From assembly GCA_012512545.1 (NCBI GenBank), contig JAAZDZ010000574.1, positions 1-12,834 on the forward strand: a DNA stretch of 12,834 bases, read 5' to 3'. Positions 6,301-12,664 of the stretch are shown one piece after another (position 1 is the first letter of the stretch; every line of letters begins with the position of its first letter). Source of the stretch: Alcaligenaceae bacterium. Lineage in GTDB: Bacteria > Pseudomonadota > Gammaproteobacteria > Burkholderiales > Burkholderiaceae_B. The notes beneath the pieces were generated by a model, which saw only the letters and a program-made list of their open reading frames with translations, was not told the DNA's origin and ran no database searches. Both the position numbers and the translations under genes were made by a program.

Positions 6301-8490
6301 CTGCACCGGCAAGACATTCTGACGCTCAACCATGGCATGACGGTGATGCGCCGGGCCATGACCATAGATGTCAATCCGCAAGACCCGCGCAAAACCTTCC
6401 GCCGCGAAGACTACCAGCGTCTTGATGAGCACTATCGCGAAAAACGCATGCAGACGCATGTGATGCGCGAATACGCGGAAGTGGCGCTCAAGGAAATGAC
6501 GGCCGCCCTGCAACTGGTGCTGGATTACTTCACCGATTCGAAGCAGGCGTTTCTCAACCGGTATTTCTCAGGCCGGGAAAACATTCTTGAGCTGGCGACC
6601 AGCGAAGAATCCTGGCGCTCCATTGTCAGCCCGCTGAACGATGCGCAGCGCCCCATCGTCATGGACGACAACGATCAGAACCGCCTGGTGCTGGCGGGCC
6701 CCGGTTCGGGGAAAACGCGCGTCATTGTGCACCGTATCGCCTATCTGCTGCGGGTGCGGCGCGTGCCGCCCAGCAGCATTGTGGCGCTGACGTTCAACCG
6801 CCATGCCGCCATTGAAATCCGCAAGCGCCTGTCGGCCCTGGTGGGCACCGACGCCTATGGGGTCAGCGTGCTCACCTACCACAGCATGGCCATGCGCCTG
6901 ACAGGCATCCGCTTCGACAACCACAGCAAGGAAGTGGACGAACAGGCCCTGAAAAATGTGTTGAGCGAAGCCGTGGAGCTTCTGGAAGGCAAACGCGAAG
7001 TCCAGGGTGAAGACGATCTGCGCGAACAGCTGCTGCGCGGCTATCGCTATATTCTGGTAGACGAATATCAGGACATTGACGACCTGCAGTACCGGCTGGT
7101 GGGTGCCCTGGCCGGGCGGCATGTGGAAGAGGACGGCCGCCTGTGCATTCTGGCCGTGGGCGACGACGACCAGAACATCTATGCCTGGCGCAATACCAGC
7201 AACCGCTATATCGAACGCTTCCGCGAAGATTACGAGGCGCGCACCAGCTATCTGGTGGATAACTACCGTTCATCGCGCCGCATTATCGAAGCTGCCAACC
7301 AGATCATCGAGACCAATACCCACCGACTGAAAGCGGAACACCCCATCCGCATCGACCCGGCGCGCGCCGGGCTGCCAGCCGGTGGCGAGTGGGAATCTCT
7401 GGACCCGCAACGGCGCGGCTGCGTGCAAAGGCAGTTGATCCACGCCGCCGACCAGCCGCACGGCAACCTGCAGGCCCAGGCCGCCCTGCAGGAACTGATG
7501 CGCCTGCAAAGCCTGAATAACGGGAACTGGGATGATTGCGCCATTCTGGCGCGAACCCGGCATTATCTGTACCCCATCCAGGCATTCTGCGAACAGCGCG
7601 CCATTCCGTACTTTCTGGCTTCCGATAAAGAATCGGCCCTGCCGCGCACCCGCGACCGGCACTTCATCGCCGCCATCGACCAGCTGCGCAGCCTTGCCGA
7701 ACCGCTCAACCCGCTTGATGCCTGGCAGAGGATTGCCGACAGCCAGGCCGTGCCCGACCCTGAATGGCAAGCCTTCTTCCAGACAGCCTTCGCACAAATA
7801 CAGGAAGAACTGGGCGCGGAGGCGCTGGGCGGCAACGCCCTGATCGACTGGCTCTACGATTACGCGCGCGAACTGCGCCAACAGCCCAGGCAGGGGCTGT
7901 ACCTGGGCACCGTGCATTCAGCCAAGGGGCTGGAATTCCCGCATGTCGTTTTGCTGGATGGCGGCTGGACAACGCAGGCCGACCGCCTGGCCGATGAACG
8001 GCGCCTGTACTACGTTGGCATGACACGCGCGGAACAGACCCTGACACTATGCGAATTCAAGGGCAACCGGACGTTTTCCGCCAGCCTGGCGGACGACACC
8101 CACACACATGAATTCCAGGGGCGGCACCTGCCCGAGCTCAACGCCCGCTTCCACCAGCTTCCCTTGAGCGAAATAGACCTCGGCTACGCCGGGCGCCATA
8201 CGGAAACCCACGCCATCCACGCAGCCATTGCAGGCTTGCGCGCAGGCTCGCCGCTGATTCTGCAACAACGGGACGAGCGCCACTATCTTCTGGATGAAAC
8301 CGGCAACATCGTAGGGCGACTGGCAAAAAGCTTTCAACCCCCCGCCACAAACCATCGCTGCGAAGTCGCCGCCATCCTCGTGCGTTTCTCCCGCGAAAGC
8401 CAGGAAGATTACCGACAACTCGACCGATGCGAGCGCTGGGAAGTGGTCGTGCCGGTTATTTTGAGCGGAGAAGACGGATGTTCTCGTTGA
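3346..8490 (+). CDS. Exonuclease-RecQ-UvrD fusion helicase (1714 aa)
   Basis: A very large DNA-processing protein with three enzyme-like modules. Residues 8-135 form a DnaQ-like (DEDD) 3'-5' exonuclease fold: FDLEV with D13 and E15, GHNIIEHD with D75, and DSLNSPLSD with D129. Residues 270-282 hold a C-x4-C-x2-C-x3-H cluster (C270, C275, C278, H282), probably zinc-binding. Residues 290-640 are a RecQ-type SF2 helicase: Walker A ATGGGKS (325-331), DEAH (428-431), FTATAK (465-470), and motif VI QEAGRAGR (615-622). Residues 640-1090 are mainly helical and winged-helix-like, with no recognised RQC cysteine set. Residues 1097-1570 are a full UvrD/Rep-like SF1A helicase: GPGSGKT (1118-1124), VDEYQD (1238-1243), GDDDQNIYAWR (1272-1282), VDNYRSS (1304-1310), TVHSAKGLEF (1522-1531), and RLYYVGMTRAE (1553-1563). 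The start has AAGGA at 3330-3334. The last roughly 11 residues are antisense to hipA. The modules suggest DNA repair or defence, but no function is proven. The gene is intact, with all helicase motifs present. Confidence 0.88.
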   Translation: MFSSSQPKGFVFDLEVVPPKTGQRPRITMVGALRPDLNAELETKVSGEPLPALRQMDELSSGADFVLGHNIIEHDLPILNDYAPQLSLLALPRIDTLRLSPLAFPQNPYHRLIKDYKLVRDSLNSPLSDCRSTWTLFQDQRQAFSHLQAIKPEELSCYQALLAPSLSSDLARFFASLSGHPPLPLDEVKCLIPQLLQETDPLLKRDLKVCRTRLTQLLEHDLQNKALHWPLAYALAWLRVSGGNSVLAPWVRHQFPAVNTLISELRDQPCGQEDCQYCQTTHDPLHELRRYFGFPDFRYESEGESLQRDIVFAGMRGQHVLAILATGGGKSLCYQVPALNRFHRNGSLTIIISPLQSLMKDQVDGLLEHNIQCAATLNGLLTMPERAEVLEKVQMGDIGILLVSPEQFRNRAFRRAISQRQIGAWIFDEAHCLSKWGSDFRPDYLYVSRFIKEYGSAPLAPVGCFTATAKPDVLVDIQHHFAENLGIEFKVFPGGHERTNLHFDVLPCSRAEKWQRTHSLLREHLDGTDGGAVVFVASRKNAEDLSEFLIGKGWACRHFHAGLEPHTKTDIQDDFKAGQLKVITATNAFGMGVDKKDIRLVVHADISSSLENYLQEAGRAGRDQDEARCVLLYDPQDIETQFGMTERSRLSLRDIRQILRKLRSEHNRRKGGKVVITAGEILLDETVETSFSADDRDAETKVITAVAWLERGEYLKREENHTQIFPARLAASREEAEQLLKNANLPARRLEEYSAILRFLYGANTDERINTDHLMALTSLTSEEVVSVLRQMEDMGLLINDSQITLYLRHGVVGASKQRLERALTLESALFEALREHAPDATDGQWQDLSLPALASELKTRTGLENVLPLQVLRLLRSLTEDQSDHYQHRTSFEIRQINHDYLKLRIKGSYSWKQIEEFGEKRRALAAAVLAHLIGKLPPGSRNKDLLVETSFGQLMAVIESDLELVSRIPPKQRHKAVSYVLLYLHRQDILTLNHGMTVMRRAMTIDVNPQDPRKTFRREDYQRLDEHYREKRMQTHVMREYAEVALKEMTAALQLVLDYFTDSKQAFLNRYFSGRENILELATSEESWRSIVSPLNDAQRPIVMDDNDQNRLVLAGPGSGKTRVIVHRIAYLLRVRRVPPSSIVALTFNRHAAIEIRKRLSALVGTDAYGVSVLTYHSMAMRLTGIRFDNHSKEVDEQALKNVLSEAVELLEGKREVQGEDDLREQLLRGYRYILVDEYQDIDDLQYRLVGALAGRHVEEDGRLCILAVGDDDQNIYAWRNTSNRYIERFREDYEARTSYLVDNYRSSRRIIEAANQIIETNTHRLKAEHPIRIDPARAGLPAGGEWESLDPQRRGCVQRQLIHAADQPHGNLQAQAALQELMRLQSLNNGNWDDCAILARTRHYLYPIQAFCEQRAIPYFLASDKESALPRTRDRHFIAAIDQLRSLAEPLNPLDAWQRIADSQAVPDPEWQAFFQTAFAQIQEELGAEALGGNALIDWLYDYARELRQQPRQGLYLGTVHSAKGLEFPHVVLLDGGWTTQADRLADERRLYYVGMTRAEQTLTLCEFKGNRTFSASLADDTHTHEFQGRHLPELNARFHQLPLSEIDLGYAGRHTETHAIHAAIAGLRAGSPLILQQRDERHYLLDETGNIVGRLAKSFQPPATNHRCEVAAILVRFSRESQEDYRQLDRCERWEVVVPVILSGEDGCSR

Positions 8491-9724
8491 TGCAGCTTTG
8501 AATCATATTCAGAGTGTCTTCGGTGATGCAGCCCGGATACTGTTGCCTGGCTTGGCCCGAAAAGCCGCTTGCCACATCACAGATATGGTCAATTATGCCA
8601 ATGGCCGCTTCGGCTGAAAGCTCGGCTTCCTTTGTTCCCAAAGATACAAGAGCTTTCCGTGTGATGCGCAACGCTTCACCCATTACGTCCATCTGGTGAT
8701 AGCCACCCGGGCCCTCGCAGAAGGTCACGTCATAGGCTGGCGCGAGTGACCATTGCCCTCCGGGCGACATCAGATAGGCGAAGTTTTTCGGGTGGTCGTC
8801 ACGGTTGTTGAATACGACGTTGAAAACCGCGCGCTCGAAGGCTAATGCTTTTTCCCGGGCATCATTTGTGCAGTAAGCGGTTGCTCGCAGAAAGCTGACG
8901 TAATCCAACGCCCCGGGAATACGGAAATCGGCGCCGGTAAATGCCGCAAGGCTTTGCATGGGCACTCGTATAACGCCTTGCCGATCAAACCTTTTGCTGG
9001 CAAAAGCAGCCTGCCCATCGGGCAGATCAAAGTATTCTGCATCGGGTGCCTTGATACCGCAATCCCGCAAGCACTGCGCGTACACAGCCTCAATTGCACA
9101 CACTTCGGGGTGCTCATATTGCGCGGGGAATTTGACCATCCACGCTTCCAGGCCGGGAGTAGCCACAGTGGTGAAGGTTTTCCGGTCAAGGTGGCGATAC
9201 AACAAGGCCTTGGGCCTGGCGCCGTGCGGCGACCCCCCAATCTGCAACAGCTTTTTCAAGAAAGCGGCCCCCTCGCCCTCAAGCACCGCCTGAACTTCGG
9301 CAGCCAACTGTTCAAGAGCTATCACTTCATCAGAGGCAGCCGCCTCTTCCGCTACCGGCTTGAACGACATGGCCCCCATCGTTTCCGCGCCAACATATGC
9401 CAGGCGCTCCAGAGGCCCGATGCGTGCAGGACTCAAGCCACGCCGCCTGAACAGGCGATCCATCAACAACATGCCCCAGCCATCTGGCAGAGAATCGTAC
9501 ACCGGGCCAGGCAAACCCATTTGATGGGCAGGAAAATCCTTGCGCAGCCTGGGGCCTTGCAAAGGCAGGCGCAGCGCCGATAACTCCAGCCCCCGGTTGA
9601 GCGCTTCGTCGCTGTACTCAAAAGCAATCAAGGGGCGACCCGTGATCGCAGAGGAAGACGCCAGCGAGCCCCAATGCCAGTGTTCCCCCCAGCCATCGTA
9701 ATAGACATCAACCCGCTCAACCAT
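8456..9724 (-). CDS. hipA: HipA-family serine/threonine kinase toxin
   Basis: HipA proteins are kinases that slow growth when not held by HipB; E. coli HipA phosphorylates glutamyl-tRNA synthetase, but the target here is unknown. The 422-residue protein has a HipA N-terminal domain (GWGEHWHWGSLA; VYDSLPDGWGMLLMDRLF, 76-93), a glycine-rich ATP loop GGSPHGARPKALL (163-175) with S165 as the likely loop serine, K198 in MVKFP, a catalytic-loop motif NNRDDHPKNF (306-315) with D309/D310, and the metal-binding LAPAYDVTF (327-335, D332). All the kinase residues I can check are present, so it looks active. The frame extends 51 codons further upstream, but that stretch is antisense-like junk inside hipB. 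The ATG at 9724 has AAGG six bases upstream and overlaps the hipB stop by 8 nt. The 3' end overlaps the helicase gene by 35 bp on the opposite strand. Confidence 0.93.
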   Translation of the reverse strand: MVERVDVYYDGWGEHWHWGSLASSSAITGRPLIAFEYSDEALNRGLELSALRLPLQGPRLRKDFPAHQMGLPGPVYDSLPDGWGMLLMDRLFRRRGLSPARIGPLERLAYVGAETMGAMSFKPVAEEAAASDEVIALEQLAAEVQAVLEGEGAAFLKKLLQIGGSPHGARPKALLYRHLDRKTFTTVATPGLEAWMVKFPAQYEHPEVCAIEAVYAQCLRDCGIKAPDAEYFDLPDGQAAFASKRFDRQGVIRVPMQSLAAFTGADFRIPGALDYVSFLRATAYCTNDAREKALAFERAVFNVVFNNRDDHPKNFAYLMSPGGQWSLAPAYDVTFCEGPGGYHQMDVMGEALRITRKALVSLGTKEAELSAEAAIGIIDHICDVASGFSGQARQQYPGCITEDTLNMIQSCINENIRLLRSK

Positions 9725-10031
9725 TGCGCACCTTCTTTCTGATACGCTGGCGCTGACTGCTTTGCTCGTAGCGCAGAATATCGTCCAGGCTATCAAGCCT
9801 GGGCTTGAAGAGGTTTTCCAGCTCGTCAGCGTAGCCCAGGACCATGGCGACACGCACCAGGCTTTCAAACGCCACACTGCGACCCATCTCCAGATTCGAC
9901 AACGTATTTACGCCGATGCCCGCTCGCCCCGCAACTTCGGCCTGCGTCATTTGCCGGGCCAGCCGCTCAGTACGCAGACGTGAGCTCAGCAGTTCAACAA
10001 TCTCGCTGGGCGCTCGCAAGTTTAAATCCAT
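9717..10031 (-). CDS. hipB: HipB-like antitoxin, XRE-family DNA-binding protein
   Basis: This is the antitoxin partner of HipA: it binds the kinase and represses the operon. The 104-residue product carries an XRE/Cro-type helix-turn-helix at about residues 16-70: RLRTERLARQMTQAEVAGRA, then GIGVNTLSNLEMGRSVAFES and LVRVAMVLGY. A basic C-terminal tail (QRQRIRKKVRNG) follows. It lies directly upstream of hipA with an 8-nt overlap, which implies translational coupling. The start ATG is within a strongly A/T-rich stretch and has no clear Shine-Dalgarno, while hipA has a reasonable one. Three related TTAAAT-type elements and a TTTAGA/TCTAAA inverted repeat surround the start and promoter, fitting autoregulation. 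The HipB name rests on the HTH fold together with its pairing to hipA. Confidence 0.9.
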   Translation of the reverse strand: MDLNLRAPSEIVELLSSRLRTERLARQMTQAEVAGRAGIGVNTLSNLEMGRSVAFESLVRVAMVLGYADELENLFKPRLDSLDDILRYEQSSQRQRIRKKVRNG

Positions 10032-10088
10032 TATTTAGATGCTTAAATTCTAAAAATGCAGATAACACCCATAATTATAGATTTAAAC
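10020..10088 (-). promoter_or_regulatory. Operator-like repeats of the hipBA module
   Basis: Three related elements share a TTAAAT core: GTTTAAATC (10020-10028, within the first hipB codons), GCTTAAATT (10041-10049) and GATTTAAAC (10080-10088, the exact reverse complement of the first). The first two are 21 bp apart, two helical turns, and the third lies 39 bp further on. An inverted repeat TTTAGA-N9-TCTAAA (10034-10054) overlaps the middle element. E. coli HipB binds inverted repeats with an 8-bp spacer, so the arm-gap-arm geometry is comparable. That HipB binds here is inference. Confidence 0.5.
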
Positions 10089-10102
10089 AGGGAGATCATC
10101 AA
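10074..10102 (-). promoter_or_regulatory. hipBA promoter (TTGATG-17-TATAAT)
   Basis: On the - strand a -35 hexamer TTGATG (10102-10097) is followed by exactly 17 bp and a perfect -10 TATAAT (10079-10074). Transcription would begin near 10067, giving a leader of about 36 nt before hipB. The sequence GATTTAAAC lies in the spacer, so a repressor bound there would block RNA polymerase. This is the best sigma-70-type promoter in the window. Confidence 0.75.
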
Positions 10103-10194
10103 TAAAACAGGACTGGCGACACGCAGCGGACTACGCGATAAATCACCCTGAAATCGGGGAATTTCCGTTTTATCTGAATGGATAGTGGCCTGCG

Positions 10195-10806
10195 TCAGCG
10201 CTTGCCGCCCAGCAGCGAGCCGCCGATTTTCATGAGGTCGGTCAGCCCGACCTTGCCGTCGCCATCCTGATCCAGCAGGCTGCCCAACAAGCCGCCCACG
10301 TGGCCACCTTGCTGCTGCGCCTGCTGCTTTTCGGTATTCAGCGTGCGGCCCAGGTCATCGGCATTGAGGTGGCTGCTTTGCACACGCTGCGCCAGGAAGG
10401 CCATGACAATGGGCGCCAGCAGTTTCAGCAGGTCGCTTGCCTGGCCCCCCAGGCCGGTCGCCTGCCCCAAGCCGCTTTCCACCTGCCGCTGCTTGCCTGC
10501 GCCAAAAATGTGCCCCAGAATCGCCGCGCCATCCTGCTTGCCGGAACCAGCGCCGCCCAGCAAAGAACCAAGCAGGGAACCTACATCGCCACTGCCACCG
10601 TGATCGCGTTGCAGCGCATTCATGATGGATGCTCCTCCGCCTTGCTGCGCATTCTGGCCCAAGGCGCCGAACAATAAAGGCAGAGCGGCGCTTACCGCGT
10701 TCTGGGTCTGCCCGGCGTCAGCGCCCAACTGTTGCGCCAGTTTTTGCATGGGCGCCCCTTGAAGTTGAGCGAGCAGCGTTTGCGTAAGAGATTCAGAATT
10801 GTTCAT
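10195..10806 (-). CDS. DUF937 (YidB-like) protein with calcium-loop-like C-terminus
   Basis: A 203-residue protein of the DUF937 family, whose function is not established. The family part is LAQQLGADAGQTQNAVSAAL and LLFGALGQNA (about 23-52), followed by Gly/Ser-rich segments with repeated GSLLGSLLGG, and SDLLKLLAPIVMAFLAQRV (124-142). Near the end, D179, D181, D183 and D190 in DQDGDGKVGLTDL form a loop with the spacing of EF-hand or dockerin calcium ligands (positions 1, 3, 5 and 12). There is no signal peptide and no obvious membrane helix. The ATG at 10806 has no clear Shine-Dalgarno. An in-frame ATG at 10749 (residue 20) follows AAGGGG and is an alternative start, but the longer form keeps a LTQTLLAQLQG helix that fits the domain. 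It stands alone between hipBA and the che genes. Confidence 0.8.
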   Translation of the reverse strand: MNNSESLTQTLLAQLQGAPMQKLAQQLGADAGQTQNAVSAALPLLFGALGQNAQQGGGASIMNALQRDHGGSGDVGSLLGSLLGGAGSGKQDGAAILGHIFGAGKQRQVESGLGQATGLGGQASDLLKLLAPIVMAFLAQRVQSSHLNADDLGRTLNTEKQQAQQQGGHVGGLLGSLLDQDGDGKVGLTDLMKIGGSLLGGKR

Positions 10807-10843
10807 AACGGCCGGTTGTTTGAAAGAGAAGTGATAGCTTGCA

Positions 10844-10849
10844 ACTATA
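10844..10849 (-). promoter_or_regulatory. Possible -10 box upstream of the DUF937 gene
   Basis: TATAGT lies on the - strand about 40 bases before the DUF937 start and is the only plausible -10 hexamer in the 129-base gap before cheD. No matching -35 hexamer is seen at 16-18 bp. Read-through from the che genes is the alternative source of transcription. Confidence 0.25.
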
Positions 10850-10902
10850 CAAAAGTCCGGCCGGAAATCCGACAGCCAGAAGCTCCGACATCGGCTATTT
10901 TC

Positions 10903-10918
10903 CCTTTGTTGACAAAGG
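10903..10918 (-). repeat. Palindromic stem-loop between cheD and the DUF937 gene
   Basis: CCTTTGT-TG-ACAAAGG is a perfect inverted repeat of 7-base arms with a 2-base centre. In RNA it would fold as a 6-bp stem with a tetraloop. It begins 18 nt after the cheD stop on the - strand, where a terminator is expected, but the bases that follow are GAAAATAG, not a T tract. It could be a weak or Rho-assisted terminator of the che run, or a protein-binding palindrome. Confidence 0.4.
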
Positions 10919-10935
10919 AGGCCTAAGCTCAGTCC

Positions 10936-11589
10936 TCAGAACAGCTCGATCTTTTTCCCGGTGCCGCCCTGACGCGGGCTTTCATTCAGCAGGGATTGCT
11001 CGTAGGCCCTTTCAGCCTTGACGTTGGATATGACTTCCGCCTGCTGTACGGTTGCGCGGCGGCAGAAGGCATCTCCCGTCAGGGGGTCGAACACCACCTT
11101 GCGCGACCATGTGCCGCCCATGTCCTCGGCCAGCAGGGGAATGCCTTCCCGCTGCAGCCACTGGCGGGCGAACTCGGCGTTGCGCGTGCCAATCGCCATT
11201 TTTATGGCGTTGAGCACATTGCCGCCGCCAAAGGCCTTGGCCACCAGCCGGGTATCCGAGGCGCCACGCGCAAACAAGGCGTTGCGCAGCACCTCCATGG
11301 CGTAGTCGCCGTGCAGGACGACGTCATAATCGTTGATATCGCGCCGGTTGCCGCTTGGCAGCAGAAAATGGTTCATTCCCCCCACGCGCAGCTTTGGGTC
11401 ATACAGGCAGACCGCCACGCAAGAACCCAGGATGGTGGAAATCGGGCGGTCGCTTTCAACCGCCCAGCCGCCGGGGTTGATGCTGCGGGCGCGGCGTTCG
11501 AGATCGCGCCCGGAAATCGCCGCCGGGGAGCGTGCCGGGGCGATCACCGCCGAACCACCGCGCAGGGTCATTTGCAGATCAACCGCCAT
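10936..11589 (-). CDS. cheD: CheD, chemoreceptor glutamine deamidase
   Basis: CheD converts specific glutamines of chemoreceptors to glutamates, preparing sites that CheR methylates and CheB demethylates. The 217-residue protein has the catalytic cysteine C57 in [15 protein letters not shown] (51-65) and H74 in [12 protein letters not shown], 17 residues later, as in characterised CheD. The third residue of the triad, Thr in Thermotoga CheD, aligns to S51, a conservative change, with T52 next to it. The downstream [11 protein letters not shown] and [12 protein letters not shown] blocks are also conserved. An N-terminal extension of about 40 residues precedes the core. The start at 11589 is set by an excellent Shine-Dalgarno located inside cheB, and the gene overlaps the cheB 3' end by 11 nt. 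It is the last che gene here; cheY and cheZ, often next in Burkholderiales, are not in the window. Confidence 0.95.
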   Translation of the reverse strand: MAVDLQMTLRGGSAVIAPARSPAAISGRDLERRARSINPGGWAVESDRPISTILGSCVAVCLYDPKLRVGGMNHFLLPSGNRRDINDYDVVLHGDYAMEVLRNALFARGASDTRLVAKAFGGGNVLNAIKMAIGTRNAEFARQWLQREGIPLLAEDMGGTWSRKVVFDPLTGDAFCRRATVQQAEVISNVKAERAYEQSLLNESPRQGGTGKKIELF

Positions 11590-12664
11590 AGGAAATCACC
11601 TCCTGAGCGATCAGGTCAAGCGGCACCACCTTGCCGACCGCCCCCATATCAATAGCGGCCTTGGGCATGCCGAACACCACACAGGTGCTTTCGTCTTCCG
11701 CAATGGTGCGGGCGCTTGCATCACGCATTTCCTTGAGGCCGCGCGCGCCGTCATCTCCCATGCCGGTCATGATGATTCCCAGGGCATTGCGGCCCGCAAC
11801 CTGGGCGACGGAACGAAACAGCACATCCACCGACGGCTTGTGCCGGTTGACCACCGGGCCGTCCATGATCCTGACCCGGTACTGCGCGCCGCTGCGCTGC
11901 AGCTGCATATGACGCCCCCCAGGGGCGATCAGCACCAGGCCGGGCAATACGCGATCTCCATCCTTCGCCTCGCGCACCTCCATGGCGCACACGCCATCAA
12001 GCCGCTGGGCGAACATGGCGGTGAATTTTTCCGGCATGTGCTGCACCACCACAATGCCCGAACAAGTGCGGGGCAGTTGAGTCAATACGGCCTCCAGCGC
12101 CTGGGTACCGCCGGTTGACGTGCCGATCGCCACCACTTTCTCAGTCGTGTCGTGCATGGCGCCAGCGCCGCCCGCCGCGGTCGGCTGGGGCGGGCGCACC
12201 GCTGTTGCGCCGGGAGCCTGCCGCCGGGCGCTGCTGGTGCGAACCCGCGACATATTGGCGCGCGCCGCCGCGCGCACCGCGCTGACAATATCGCTGCCCG
12301 CATCCTGAAGGAACTGCTTCACTCCCAGTTTGGGCTTGGTAATGATGGCCAGGGCACCGGCCGCCATCGCCTCCATGGTGGTCACGGCGCCTTCCTGTGT
12401 CAGCGACGAGCACACGACGGTGGGCGTCGGGCGCTCCGCCATCACCTTTTTCAGGAAAGCGATGCCATCCATGCGCGGCATCTCGATGTCAGTCACGATG
12501 ACATCGGGCCACTGTTTCCGCATTTTCTCCAGCGCCACCACCGGGTCGGGACAGACCGCGATGACTTCGATATCGTTTTCCCGCTCCAATGTTTCGCGAT
12601 TGACCTGACGAACGACGGCGGAATCGTCCACCACAATGACTTTGATTTTTGACACTGGACTCAT
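11579..12664 (-). CDS. cheB: CheB, receptor methylesterase/glutamine deamidase
   Basis: CheB is the response regulator that removes methyl groups from chemoreceptors when phosphorylated by CheA, giving adaptation. The 361-residue protein has an N-terminal receiver domain (about 6-125) with the acidic pair D13/D14, phosphoacceptor D59 in [13 protein letters not shown] region VVCSSL (83-88) and K110 in ITKPK. A linker rich in Ala, Pro, Arg and Thr follows (about 130-175). The C-terminal esterase domain shows S183 in [13 protein letters not shown]209 in [10 protein letters not shown] and D305 in [11 protein letters not shown], the complete catalytic triad. The start is the ATG of an ATGA overlap with the upstream cheR stop. 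Gene order cheR-cheB-cheD on the - strand, with overlaps at both junctions, shows one co-translated unit. Confidence 0.97.
   Translation of the reverse strand: MSPVSKIKVIVVDDSAVVRQVNRETLERENDIEVIAVCPDPVVALEKMRKQWPDVIVTDIEMPRMDGIAFLKKVMAERPTPTVVCSSLTQEGAVTTMEAMAAGALAIITKPKLGVKQFLQDAGSDIVSAVRAAARANMSRVRTSSARRQAPGATAVRPPQPTAAGGAGAMHDTTEKVVAIGTSTGGTQALEAVLTQLPRTCSGIVVVQHMPEKFTAMFAQRLDGVCAMEVREAKDGDRVLPGLVLIAPGGRHMQLQRSGAQYRVRIMDGPVVNRHKPSVDVLFRSVAQVAGRNALGIIMTGMGDDGARGLKEMRDASARTIAEDESTCVVFGMPKAAIDMGAVGKVVPLDLIAQEVISYGG
11596..11604 (-). promoter_or_regulatory. Consensus Shine-Dalgarno of cheD, inside cheB
   Basis: AGGAGGTGA on the - strand is a near-complete match to the anti-Shine-Dalgarno. 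It lies six bases before the cheD ATG, within codons for the last residues of CheB (AQEVIS). It decides the cheD start at 11589 over a later ATG at residue 7, and it would let cheD be translated strongly despite its distal position. Confidence 0.85.

Noticed and set aside
9725..9877. 51-codon N-terminal extension of hipA
   Set aside because: The extra residues are unlike HipA and overlap hipB; the ATG at 9724 has a ribosome-binding site and begins the family sequence.
10150..10171. Hairpin GAAAT/ATTTC followed by TTTT on the + strand as a terminator
   Set aside because: The stem is only 5 A/T-rich pairs, and no + strand gene ends upstream of it; on the - strand the T run is on the wrong side.
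11944..12118. Antisense frames on the + strand over cheB and cheD
   Set aside because: CheB and CheD have complete catalytic motifs and coupled starts; the opposite frames show no domain.
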